Made by a program: the position numbers and the translations under genes. Below the pieces are notes generated by a model that was given only the letters and a program-made list of their open reading frames with translations, ran no database searches and was not told where the DNA came from. 8,220 nt of DNA, from assembly GCA_025960445.1 (NCBI GenBank), contig JAICIT010000081.1:1-8220 (forward strand), read 5' to 3'. Positions 1 to 6,643 of this stretch are shown here, piece by piece. Source of the DNA: Bradyrhizobium sp. Its GTDB lineage: Bacteria; Pseudomonadota; Alphaproteobacteria; Rhizobiales; Xanthobacteraceae. Position 1 is the first letter of the stretch, and every line of letters begins with the position of its first letter.

Positions 1-969
1 CAGGCGTCGGCCCAATCCGATGATCCGGATGCTGAAATGCGTGTTCAGCGGCTCGAGAATCAGCTGCGGCAACTGACCGGTCAAAACGAGGAGCTGCAAT
101 ATCGCAACCGGCAGCTCGAAGAGCGCCTGCGAGCGCTTCAGGGCGGCGCACCGACAATACCCGGTGCCCAGCCCGCAATGGCTCAGCCCGGTATGGTCCA
201 GCCGGGCATTCCGCAGCCCAACATCGCGGCGGCGCCCCCGATGCAGCCGGGTCCGGCGTACCGGCAGCCTTCCTATGAGCCGCCGCAAATTGCCGCGCCA
301 GCACCGATCATGCAGGAGTCGCCCATGGCGCCGCAGGCGTCTGGCCGGCGACGCGGTGATGCTTTCGATCCGACCCAGAATCCGAACGCCCCGGGTGCTC
401 CGCGCGCGCTGGGCGGTGGTCAGCTTCCGATTCCGGCCGAGGCGCCGGTCGGCGCTCCCGGTGGCCGTGCGGCCGGCGAGCCGCTGGATCTCGCCAACAC
501 CGCCACTGCGGCTATTCCGGCGACGACGCCGACAACGCCGCGACCGCCCGCAGTCGGCACGAGACTTACGACTCTGCCGCCCTCGGCAGCGCCAAAGGAC
601 GAGTTCGATCTCGGCATCGGCTACATGCAGCGAAAAGATTATGCCTTGGCCGAAGAAACCATGCGCAATTTCGCTCAGAAATACCCGAGCGATCCCCTGA
701 TCGCCGACTCGCAATATTGGTTGGGCGAGAGCTATTTCCAGCGGCAGCAATACCGCGATGCCGCTGAGGCATTCCTCGGCGTCACCACCAAGTTCGACAA
801 GTCCGCGAAGGCGCCCGACGCTCTTCTGAGGCTCGGACAATCGCTGGCCGCGCTGAAAGAAAAAGAAGCCGCTTGCGCCGCCCTCGGCGAAGTGACGCGC
901 AAATATCCGCGCGCTTCTGGCAGCGTCAAATCCACCGTCGATCGCGAGCAAAAGCGGATCAAGTGCTAG
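1..969 (+). CDS. cpoB: Cell division coordinator CpoB / YbgF (Tol-Pal associated TPR protein), 5' partial
   Basis: Periplasmic protein that works with Tol-Pal; in E. coli CpoB binds TolA and links outer-membrane constriction to peptidoglycan synthesis by PBP1B. The reading frame is open from base 1, so the gene begins before the window. The first visible residues (QASAQSDDPDAE) look like the region just after a signal-peptide cleavage site, so I reject the ATG at 37 as the true start. Counting from that Met: a heptad-like coiled coil at about 3-35 (trimerisation segment in the family), a Pro/Ala/Gln-rich, probably disordered linker at about 37-187, then three TPR repeats at about 188-220, 225-257 and 262-293. 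The C-terminal part matches the family well. The linker makes it longer than the 263-residue E. coli protein. It ends in Cys. tilS follows after 64 bases on the same strand; pal is expected upstream but is not in view. Confidence 0.92.
   Translation, partial: QASAQSDDPDAEMRVQRLENQLRQLTGQNEELQYRNRQLEERLRALQGGAPTIPGAQPAMAQPGMVQPGIPQPNIAAAPPMQPGPAYRQPSYEPPQIAAPAPIMQESPMAPQASGRRRGDAFDPTQNPNAPGAPRALGGGQLPIPAEAPVGAPGGRAAGEPLDLANTATAAIPATTPTTPRPPAVGTRLTTLPPSAAPKDEFDLGIGYMQRKDYALAEETMRNFAQKYPSDPLIADSQYWLGESYFQRQQYRDAAEAFLGVTTKFDKSAKAPDALLRLGQSLAALKEKEAACAALGEVTRKYPRASGSVKSTVDREQKRIKC
166..225 (+). repeat. Four tandem 15-bp units inside cpoB (pentapeptide repeat)
   Basis: Four consecutive in-frame 15-base units at 166-180, 181-195, 196-210 and 211-225 encode AQPAM, AQPGM, VQPGI and PQPNI. 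Each keeps a QP core and a Met/Ile at the fifth position. A looser related unit (MQPGP) follows near 241-255. The array lies at the start of the disordered linker between the coiled coil and the TPR domain, where length changes are probably tolerated. Confidence 0.7.
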
Positions 970-970
970 G

Positions 971-1008
971 CATGATCCATTGGATATCGGCTCGGGCTTG
1001 ACCCGACG
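971..1008. repeat. Two adjacent small dyads between cpoB and tilS (possible REP-like remnant)
   Basis: Two inverted repeats sit side by side in the 64-base gap: ATCCA-T-TGGAT at 975-985, and TCGGG-CTTGA-CCCGA at 992-1006. The second can form a 5-bp hairpin with a 5-base loop, but no T-run follows, so it is not a Rho-independent terminator. The GGGCTTGACCC core resembles short palindromic intergenic repeats I associate with Bradyrhizobium-type genomes. That link is from memory and needs a genome-wide count. Confidence 0.3.
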
Positions 1009-1033
1009 GCGCTGACGGTCTTGCAATAAGATC

Positions 1034-2125
1034 ATGCGCTATGACGAAAACCACACACCGATCTCGGCGAGCGAGGCGAAACACTTGTTCGCCGCGTGGA
1101 AGGCGGCGCCCGCGATCATCCTGGCGGTCTCAGGTGGTCCGGACTCGACCGCCCTGATGTGGCTCGCGGCGCGCTGGCGTCGGGCTTTAGCGCGCGGTCC
1201 GCGCCTGATCGCAGTCACCATCGATCACGGTTTGCGCTCCGAAGGAGCGCGCGAGGCGCGCGAGGTCAAGCGTCTGGCCCGCAGCCTCGATCTTCCGCAT
1301 CGTACGCTACGTTGGAGTGGCGCCAAACCAAGCACAGGAGTGCCCGCAGCGGCGCGCGTCGCGCGTTACGCGCTGCTGGCCCGGGCGGCGCGACAGAGCC
1401 GGGCGACCCACATCCTTACCGCGCATACCCGCGACGACCAGGCGGAAACGGTGTTGATGCGCCTGCTGCGCGGCAGCGGCATTGCCGGGCTTGCAGCGAT
1501 GGCTCGGGAAACTGAGCGTGACGGATTGCTCCTGGCCCGCCCGTTCCTCGACGTTTCGAAGTCGCAGCTGATAGCAACACTGAAGAAGGCCAAAATCGAA
1601 TTCGCCGAAGATCCGACCAACCGCGATCCGAGTTTTACCCGGCCGCGCATTCGCGCGCTGATGCCCGCGCTCATTGCCGAGGGTGGAGACCCGCGCAACC
1701 TGGCGCGGCTAGCGTTGCGGCTTGGCCGGGCCAATGCGGCCGTCGAGGTGCTCGCTGACGGTGCCGAGCGATACCTCGCATTAAGGGACCGCCGGTCGGC
1801 AGAGGCTGGACTCGACATCCGTGCTTCCGCTTCCAGGAGCTTCGATGCGGCGGCATTCGCTGCAATGCCGGAGGAGATCCGGCTGCGCCTTCTGCTGCGC
1901 GCGATTAACCAATTCGGGCACGAGGGTCCGGCAGAACTCGGCAAGGTCGAAGCCCTGTTGTCGGTTCTGGACCGAACCGGCAGCGAAAGCATTGCCGGTC
2001 GGTCCAATCCTAATCGGTCAAAACAGGGCGGTGCGAGGGTGAAACAGACGCTTGCCGGCGCTATGATCAGCCTTGTCGATGGCAGGATCCACATCGAACC
2101 GGCGCCGATCCGCCGCCCGCGATAG
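1034..2125 (+). CDS. tilS: tRNA(Ile)-lysidine synthase TilS
   Basis: Cytoplasmic ATP-dependent enzyme that joins lysine to the wobble C34 of tRNA-Ile(CAU), so that it reads AUA and is charged with isoleucine; essential in most bacteria. The N-terminal PP-loop ATPase motif SGGPDS is at residues 33-38. TIDHGLRSEG is at 62-71. The family signature HTRDDQAETVLMRLLRGSG is at 131-149, and DPTNRDPSFTRPRIR, contacting tRNA in the family, is at 193-207. At 363 residues it is shorter than the 432-residue E. coli enzyme, and the C-terminal domain seems reduced. ATG 1034 is the only in-frame ATG upstream of the PP-loop: an in-frame TGA lies at 1013-1015. There is no clear Shine-Dalgarno sequence before it; a TTG at 1085 is a less likely alternative. 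It probably shares a transcript with cpoB. Confidence 0.94.
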   Translation: MRYDENHTPISASEAKHLFAAWKAAPAIILAVSGGPDSTALMWLAARWRRALARGPRLIAVTIDHGLRSEGAREAREVKRLARSLDLPHRTLRWSGAKPSTGVPAAARVARYALLARAARQSRATHILTAHTRDDQAETVLMRLLRGSGIAGLAAMARETERDGLLLARPFLDVSKSQLIATLKKAKIEFAEDPTNRDPSFTRPRIRALMPALIAEGGDPRNLARLALRLGRANAAVEVLADGAERYLALRDRRSAEAGLDIRASASRSFDAAAFAAMPEEIRLRLLLRAINQFGHEGPAELGKVEALLSVLDRTGSESIAGRSNPNRSKQGGARVKQTLAGAMISLVDGRIHIEPAPIRRPR

Positions 2126-2155
2126 ATGGGACCGAATTACCTCCTCGTAAGGTTC

Positions 2156-2183
2156 AGACTCAGGTTTTGCCCTTCGGGAGTCT
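2156..2183 (+). other. Hairpin downstream of tilS
   Basis: AGACTC (2156-2161) pairs with GAGTCT (2178-2183) around a 16-base interior. The interior ends in CCC-TTCG-GG, so a small UUCG tetraloop hairpin could compete with the outer stem. No U-tract follows (TTAACC), so a terminator role is weak. It lies 30 bases after the tilS stop, upstream of the proposed ftsH promoter. Confidence 0.25.
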
Positions 2184-2271
2184 TAACCACCCGGGAAAGA
2201 CAAGCATTCGCAGCGCCATTATTTGAACGGGAATTGCGCTAGGATGAGTTAAATAGTCCCATGTGGTTCCC

Positions 2272-2300
2272 TTGGCATCGACCCGGGCGGCACCTAGATT
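2272..2300 (+). promoter_or_regulatory. Probable ftsH promoter (sigma70-like, possibly RpoH-type)
   Basis: TTGGCA at 2272-2277 and TAGATT at 2295-2300 are separated by exactly 17 bases; they match the -35 and -10 consensus at 5/6 and 4/6 positions. The flanks (CCTTGGCA and ACCTAGATT) also resemble the alphaproteobacterial heat-shock RpoH pattern (CTTG... and CCATAT-like). That would fit ftsH, which is heat-inducible in many proteobacteria. Transcription would start near 2307, giving a leader of about 75 bases. This is a pattern match only. Confidence 0.45.
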
Positions 2301-2382
2301 GTAATGCAGCCCACCGAGGCGCTGCCCCCTTGCATGCCCAAGGACATAAGGCCGCGATCCGCGCGACCACGAAGGAAGATCG

Positions 2383-4305
2383 ATGAACGCCAATCTGCGC
2401 AACTTTGCTCTCTGGGTCATCATCGTTTTGCTGCTGCTGGCGCTATTCACGCTTTTCCAGAATCCGGGTCAACGCGCGTCTTCGCAGGATATTTCGTTCT
2501 CGCAGCTTTTGAGCGAAGTCGATCAGAACCACGTTCGCGATGTCGTCATTCAGGGGCCGGAAATCCACGGTACCTTTACCAACGGGTCGAGCTTCCAGAC
2601 CTATGCGCCGAATGACCCGACGCTGGTGTCGCGTCTGTATAACGGCAAGGTGCAGATTACCGCGAAACCGCCCGGCGATAACGTGCCCTGGTTTGTGTCG
2701 CTGCTCGTCTCGTGGTTGCCGTTTATCGCGCTGATCGGCGTGTGGGTATTCCTGTCGCGGCAGATGCAGGGTGGCGCCGGCAAGGCCATGGGCTTCGGCA
2801 AGTCGCGCGCAAAGATGCTGACCGAGGCGCACGGCCGCGTGACGTTCGAGGACGTCGCAGGCGTCGATGAGGCCAAGCAGGATCTGCAGGAGATCGTCGA
2901 GTTCCTGCGCGACCCCGGCAAGTACCAAAGGCTCGGTGGCCGGATTCCGCGCGGCGTGCTGCTGGTCGGGCCTCCCGGCACCGGCAAGACGCTGATTGCG
3001 CGCGCGGTGGCCGGCGAAGCCAACGTTCCCTTCTTCACCATTTCCGGTTCGGACTTTGTCGAGATGTTCGTGGGCGTCGGCGCGAGTCGCGTCCGTGACA
3101 TGTTCGAACAGGCCAAGAAGAACGCGCCCTGCATCATCTTCATCGACGAGATCGATGCGGTCGGCCGTCATCGTGGCGCCGGTCTTGGCGGCGGTAATGA
3201 CGAACGCGAGCAGACGTTGAACCAATTGCTCGTCGAGATGGACGGGTTCGAGGCCAATGAAGGCGTGATCCTGATCGCCGCCACCAACCGGCCCGACGTG
3301 CTCGATCCCGCGCTGTTGCGTCCCGGCCGTTTCGACCGTCAGGTCGTGGTTCCAAATCCTGATGTTGTTGGCCGCGAGCAGATACTGAAGGTTCACGTCC
3401 GCAAGGTGCCGCTGGCGCCCGATATCAACCTCAAGACCATCGCTCGCGGCACGCCGGGGTTCTCCGGGGCCGACTTGATGAACCTCGTCAACGAGGCGGC
3501 GCTGACGGCGGCGCGGCGCAACAAGCGCATGGTGACGCAGGCCGAGTTCGAGGAAGCCAAAGACAAGGTCATGATGGGCGCCGAGCGCAAGTCGCTGGTG
3601 ATGACCGAAGAAGAAAAGATGCTGACCGCCTACCACGAAGGTGGCCACGCCATCGTCGGCCTTAACGTGATTGCGACCGATCCGATCCACAAGGCGACCA
3701 TCATTCCGCGCGGCCGTGCGCTTGGCATGGTGATGCAGCTGCCCGAACGCGACAAGCTGTCGATGTCGCTCGAGCAGATGACGTCGCGCCTTGCCATCAT
3801 GATGGGCGGCCGCGTCGCGGAAGAACTGGTATTCGGCCGCGATAAGGTCACTTCCGGTGCGGCCTCCGACATCGAACAGGCGACACGTTTAGCCCGAATG
3901 ATGGTGACCCGGTGGGGACTGTCCGAAGAGCTCGGAACGGTCTCCTATGGCGAGAATCAGGATGAGGTTTTCCTCGGCATGTCGGTCTCGCGGACCCAGA
4001 ATGCCTCTGAGGCAACCGTGCAGAAGATCGACAGCGAGATCAGGCGACTGGTTGAAGAGGGCTACAACCAGGCCACCAAGATACTCACCGAGAAGCGAGC
4101 CGACCTGGAGGCGCTGGCCAAGGGCCTGCTCGAATACGAGACCCTGACCGGCGACGAAATTCAGGATCTGCTCAAGGGCAAGAAGCCGAACCGCGAGTCG
4201 GTGCTGGAGCCTGCTGCGCCCCGCACCTCAGCCGTGCCGCCGGCCGGCAAGCCGCGTCCGCGTCCCGATCCGGATCCCGGCCTGGAGCCGCAGCCGCAGG
4301 CGTGA
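2383..4305 (+). CDS. ftsH: ATP-dependent zinc metalloprotease FtsH
   Basis: Inner-membrane AAA+ protease, hexameric, that extracts and degrades misassembled membrane proteins and short-lived cytoplasmic regulators. All hallmarks are present in 640 residues, the usual family length. Two membrane segments lie at about 8-26 and 104-125, with a periplasmic domain between. The AAA domain has Walker A GPPGTGKT at 196-203, pore motif FVG at 229-231, Walker B IIFIDEID at 251-258 and second-region-of-homology arginines R313 and R316. The zinc site is HEGGH at 418-422, with the likely third ligand D496 in [14 protein letters not shown] replaces the commoner HEAGH but keeps HExxH. The C-terminal 40 residues are Pro/Arg/Glu-rich and probably flexible. 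AAGGA at 2372-2376, six bases before ATG 2383, supports the start. It probably has its own promoter and ends at the strong terminator just downstream. Confidence 0.98.
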   Translation: MNANLRNFALWVIIVLLLLALFTLFQNPGQRASSQDISFSQLLSEVDQNHVRDVVIQGPEIHGTFTNGSSFQTYAPNDPTLVSRLYNGKVQITAKPPGDNVPWFVSLLVSWLPFIALIGVWVFLSRQMQGGAGKAMGFGKSRAKMLTEAHGRVTFEDVAGVDEAKQDLQEIVEFLRDPGKYQRLGGRIPRGVLLVGPPGTGKTLIARAVAGEANVPFFTISGSDFVEMFVGVGASRVRDMFEQAKKNAPCIIFIDEIDAVGRHRGAGLGGGNDEREQTLNQLLVEMDGFEANEGVILIAATNRPDVLDPALLRPGRFDRQVVVPNPDVVGREQILKVHVRKVPLAPDINLKTIARGTPGFSGADLMNLVNEAALTAARRNKRMVTQAEFEEAKDKVMMGAERKSLVMTEEEKMLTAYHEGGHAIVGLNVIATDPIHKATIIPRGRALGMVMQLPERDKLSMSLEQMTSRLAIMMGGRVAEELVFGRDKVTSGAASDIEQATRLARMMVTRWGLSEELGTVSYGENQDEVFLGMSVSRTQNASEATVQKIDSEIRRLVEEGYNQATKILTEKRADLEALAKGLLEYETLTGDEIQDLLKGKKPNRESVLEPAAPRTSAVPPAGKPRPRPDPDPGLEPQPQA

Positions 4306-4326
4306 TCGCTTCGGCGTTGAAGTTAC

Positions 4327-4356
4327 AAAAACGCGGCGGCTGACGCCGCGTTTTTT
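4327..4356 (+). terminator. Rho-independent terminator of ftsH
   Basis: ACGCGGCG (4331-4338) and CGCCGCGT (4344-4351) form a perfect 8-bp GC-rich stem around the loop GCTGA. A-residues precede it (4327-4331) and a T6 tract follows (4351-4356), so the A/T tracts can extend the stem. It lies 21 bases after the ftsH stop and separates ftsH from the next gene. Confidence 0.93.
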
Positions 4357-4406
4357 GTGCGCTGATGATGACCCGTCGGCGTGTAAATCCCGCCGGTGAA
4401 TGCAGA

Positions 4407-4427
4407 GCCTTAAGATTTCCTAAGGGC
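4407..4427. promoter_or_regulatory. Small dyad upstream of the GT87 gene
   Basis: CCTTA (4408-4412) and TAAGG (4421-4425) are perfect inverted repeats with an 8-base spacer. Allowing one bulged G extends the pair to GCCTTA / TAAGGGC (4407-4427). It is AT-richer than its surroundings and lies about 60 bases before the start codon, so it could be part of a promoter or operator. I found no convincing -35/-10 pair here. Confidence 0.25.
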
Positions 4428-4452
4428 TATTTGGCCTATTGATCGGGATGTA

Positions 4453-4473
4453 CGCGCGCTAAGAAAGTGCGCG
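4453..4473 (+). promoter_or_regulatory. Leader hairpin immediately before the GT87 ribosome binding site
   Basis: In RNA, CGCGCGCU (4453-4460) pairs with AGUGCGCG (4466-4473) as an 8-bp stem containing one G-U pair, around the loop AAGAA. The Shine-Dalgarno AAGGGA (4475-4480) begins two bases after the stem. The stem leaves the SD unpaired but is close enough to affect ribosome loading. No T-run follows, so it is not a terminator. Confidence 0.4.
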
Positions 4474-4486
4474 CAAGGGACCTCGC

Positions 4487-5713
4487 ATGGCCGACCCCAT
4501 ACCTGCCCCGACAGGCACTCCGGAGCGGAGTGCGATACCTGCGGCATTGATCAACGTGTGCTTCGTTCTGTTCGTGATCAACGCCTGCTATTTCCCGACA
4601 GCTTATCTCTCGCACTGGTGGATCTACGATCCGGATGGGCGGGGTATCCCGATGGACTTCGTGAACGTCTGGGCGGCCGGGCGGCTCGTGCTGGAGGGCC
4701 ATGCCGCGCAGGCCTATGACTGGGAGATCCAGAAGCAGATCGAACTCGCGGTGCTCGGACAGAATTTTCCCGGCCTTTTCCCCTGGCACTATCCGCCGCC
4801 GTTCCTCTTTGTCGCATCCTTGCTGGCGCAATTTCCGTATGCGGCCGCCTATATCGGCTGGGTGACTGTTAGCCTCGTGCCATACTTGGCAATGATGCGC
4901 GCGATCGTCGGCCGGCCGTTCGGCTGGCTGCTCGCGGTCGCTTTTCCGATGGTGTTCAACAACACGATGGCCGGGCAGAACGGCTTTCTCACCGCGGCGC
5001 TTATCGGCGGGACGCTCTATCTGATGCCAATTCGGCCCGTGCTCGCCGGTGTGTGCCTCGGACTGTTGAGCTACAAGCCGCAATACGGCCTGTTGTTTCC
5101 GATCGTGCTGATGGCAGCCTCGCAATGGACCGTGTTCTTCACCGCCGCCGTGGTCGCTGTCGCGATGGCATTCGCTTCGTGGCTCGCGTTCGGTACCGAG
5201 AGCTGGCAGGCCTTTTTCCATTGGATGCCGATGTTCTCGCAGGCGTTCCTGACCGAAGGCAAAGCGACCTGGTGGAAATTGCAGAGCCTTTTTTCGCTGG
5301 TCCGCTATCTCGGCGGCACGGAAGCATTGGCCTGGACATTCCAGTGGATCCTGACCGCGGCGGTCGCGGTGGTCCTCGTGCTGATGTGGCGCAGCCGCGT
5401 CCGATATTCGTTGAAGGCCGCCGCGCTCGCGACGGGTACTCTGCTGATCACGCCCTACCTCTTCATGTACGACATGATGGTGCTCGCCGTGCCCGTGGCT
5501 TTCCTGATCCGTGCCGGGCTCAGGAGCGGTTTTCGCAGTTATGAGCTTCCGGCCCTGGGATGCGCGCTTGCCCTGATCGTTACTTTCGATTTTTCCGGGC
5601 AACCCCTCGGGCTTGGCGCCACGCTGATTGTGGGCGGCCTCGTGCTGCGCCGTGCCGGTCCCTGGTGGCGGCGGGACCTGTCGTCGTCGCCGATGGTTGT
5701 CGCGCGGGCTTAG
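4487..5713 (+). CDS. Glycosyltransferase family 87 / DUF2029 multispanning membrane protein
   Basis: Probable integral-membrane glycosyltransferase with a GT-C-like fold. Family members such as mycobacterial PimE use polyprenol-phosphate sugars on the outer face of the membrane; substrate and acceptor here are unknown. The 408 residues hold about nine to ten hydrophobic segments (for example 21-40, 106-136, 145-182, 184-208, 214-235, 283-300, 310-342 and 355-389). Family-like features are the early acidic residue in MDFVNVWAAGRLVLEG (56-71; D57 is the candidate catalytic base), HYPPPFLF (101-108), GQNGFLTAAL (163-172), GLLSYKPQYGLLFP (192-205) and ITPYLFMYDMM (321-331). The start is supported by AAGGGA six bases upstream; the in-frame ATG at 4448 is stopped by TAA at 4460-4462. 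It is preceded by the ftsH terminator, so it is transcribed separately. No sugar-nucleotide or polysaccharide genes lie nearby, so its pathway cannot be read from context. Confidence 0.82.
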   Translation: MADPIPAPTGTPERSAIPAALINVCFVLFVINACYFPTAYLSHWWIYDPDGRGIPMDFVNVWAAGRLVLEGHAAQAYDWEIQKQIELAVLGQNFPGLFPWHYPPPFLFVASLLAQFPYAAAYIGWVTVSLVPYLAMMRAIVGRPFGWLLAVAFPMVFNNTMAGQNGFLTAALIGGTLYLMPIRPVLAGVCLGLLSYKPQYGLLFPIVLMAASQWTVFFTAAVVAVAMAFASWLAFGTESWQAFFHWMPMFSQAFLTEGKATWWKLQSLFSLVRYLGGTEALAWTFQWILTAAVAVVLVLMWRSRVRYSLKAAALATGTLLITPYLFMYDMMVLAVPVAFLIRAGLRSGFRSYELPALGCALALIVTFDFSGQPLGLGATLIVGGLVLRRAGPWWRRDLSSSPMVVARA

Positions 5714-5719
5714 GCCCGC
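5704..5719 (+). terminator. Weak hairpin over the GT87 stop codon
   Basis: GCGGGC (5704-5709) and GCCCGC (5714-5719) form a perfect 6-bp stem around TTAG, which contains most of the TAG stop codon. The nearest T-run (five Ts, 5733-5737) is 13 bases further on, too far for a standard intrinsic terminator. It may slow polymerase or protect the 3' end. Confidence 0.25.
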
Positions 5720-5754
5720 CCTCTGACGGTCATTTTTGCGTCTTGTCATCGGGC

Positions 5755-5770
5755 CTGAATAGTTGTTCAG
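5755..5770. promoter_or_regulatory. Candidate operator upstream of the TetR gene
   Basis: CTGAA (5755-5759) and TTCAG (5766-5770) are perfect inverted repeats with a 6-base centre; over the whole 16 bases, 6 of 8 half-site positions match. Size and position, about 100 bases before the preferred TetR start, suit autoregulation, which is common for TetR regulators. A weak TTGTCA at 5743-5748 just upstream could serve as a -35 element, but no good -10 follows. Confidence 0.3.
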
Positions 5771-5872
5771 TTCTTCACCGCGAGCTCTGCGGCATCGCGG
5801 AAAAACGACAATATGCGCGTCGTCCGGCCGGCCAATACGGCTCTTCAGGCGCGTACGGGGACGAGAAGCGCT

Positions 5873-6547
5873 ATGGTTTATCGGCGAACCCACCAAGTCG
5901 TAAAACGTCTGGCGGCGCGGCGCAGCGCGATCCTGGCAGCGGCTCGGCATGCCGCAGCAGAGGCCGGCATGGCCGCCGTCCAAATCGCTCCGGTAGCGGT
6001 CCGCGCCAATGTCGCCGCCGGAACGGTCTATCGCTATTTCCCTTCCAAGGCCGATCTGATTTCCGAACTGATCGCGGAGGTCTCACGTGATGAACTTGCC
6101 GCGATCCGTCGTGCGGCGGATGCAGCGCCTGGACCGTCCTCGGCGTTGGCGGCCGCGGTGACGACCGTCGCGGTGCACGTGCTGTCGCAGCGCAAGCTCG
6201 CCTGGGGGATTTTGGCCGAGCCGGTGGATGTCGACGTTACCGCATCACGACTGGCAAGCCGGCGCGAAATCGCGGGCGAGATCGCAATCAGGATCGATGC
6301 CGCGGTGCGGGCAGGGCATCTGCCCGCACAGGACACGACAATTGCCGCGACCGCGCTGCTCGGCGCATTGCATGAATCGCTGGTCGGGCCGCTTGCGCCG
6401 GAAAATGTCGAGGATCCCGTCAAGCTGCGCGACGCCGTACAAACCGTCACACTGCTCGCGCTGCGCGCGGTCGGCGTGATGGATGCCCGCGCCCGGGGTC
6501 TCGTGGTGCAGGCGGTGCTGCCGGCGAGGGCGCTGCTCGGGGCGTAA
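5873..6547 (+). CDS. TetR/AcrR-family transcriptional regulator
   Basis: Dimeric DNA-binding repressor of the TetR family. Counting from the Met at 5873 (224 residues), the helix-turn-helix domain covers about 14-62. The recognition helix and following hallmark are AAGTVYRYFPSKADLISEL (48-66). The C-terminal part (about 75-220) is helical, Ala/Leu-rich and would form the ligand-binding and dimer core; nothing in it names the ligand. An in-frame ATG at 5813 would add 20 residues rich in Arg/Thr that do not look like part of the fold. I prefer 5873 because MVYRRTHQVVKRLAARR leads directly into helix 1, but neither start has a strong Shine-Dalgarno. It follows the GT87 gene by 159 bases and precedes osmC by 96 on the same strand; either could be a target, as could itself. 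Distinct family subtype not recognised. Confidence 0.88.
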   Translation: MVYRRTHQVVKRLAARRSAILAAARHAAAEAGMAAVQIAPVAVRANVAAGTVYRYFPSKADLISELIAEVSRDELAAIRRAADAAPGPSSALAAAVTTVAVHVLSQRKLAWGILAEPVDVDVTASRLASRREIAGEIAIRIDAAVRAGHLPAQDTTIAATALLGALHESLVGPLAPENVEDPVKLRDAVQTVTLLALRAVGVMDARARGLVVQAVLPARALLGA

Positions 6548-6574
6548 AAAGCCGGCATCCGACATCGATTTGGC

Positions 6575-6600
6575 GCAACAATTCCGCACAATAAGGCGTT
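6575..6600 (+). promoter_or_regulatory. Possible EcfG-type general-stress promoter of osmC
   Basis: GCAAC (6575-6579), 17 bases, then CGTT (6597-6600). The alphaproteobacterial general-stress sigma factor EcfG recognises about GGAAC-N16/17-CGTT, so this differs at one -35 base. The start point would be near 6607, about 37 bases before osmC. The biology fits because osmC-type genes are often stress-induced, but short motifs like this occur by chance. Confidence 0.35.
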
Positions 6601-6643
6601 TGCCGCGGGATCGGCGAGCATTCACAAGCGGAAGGAGCGAGCT

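Noticed and set aside
418..422. FtsH residues 418-422 (HEGGH in place of HEAGH) as a damaged zinc site; residue numbers given
   Set aside because: The HExxH pattern is intact and small-residue variation at this position is normal for the family.
164..700. 178-codon + strand frame within cpoB
   Set aside because: Arg/Pro/Ser-rich out-of-frame translation of the cpoB linker; typical GC-driven shadow.
1366..2094. 242-codon open frame on the - strand opposite tilS
   Set aside because: Ser/Arg/Ala-rich antisense shadow; tilS on the + strand has all its signature motifs.
2160..2450. 96-codon - strand frame covering the tilS-ftsH gap
   Set aside because: It overlaps the ftsH promoter, ribosome binding site and first membrane segment, and the product is unrecognised.
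2443..3690. 415-codon open frame on the - strand opposite ftsH
   Set aside because: It mirrors the codon bias of the AAA domain of ftsH; the product is His/Asp/Arg-rich with no recognisable domain.
4436..5983. 515-codon open frame on the - strand opposite the GT87 gene
   Set aside because: Its translation is low-complexity, rich in His, Arg, Gln and Glu, matches nothing I know, and lies antisense to a gene with membrane segments, family motifs and a good ribosome binding site. Long antisense frames are expected at this GC content.
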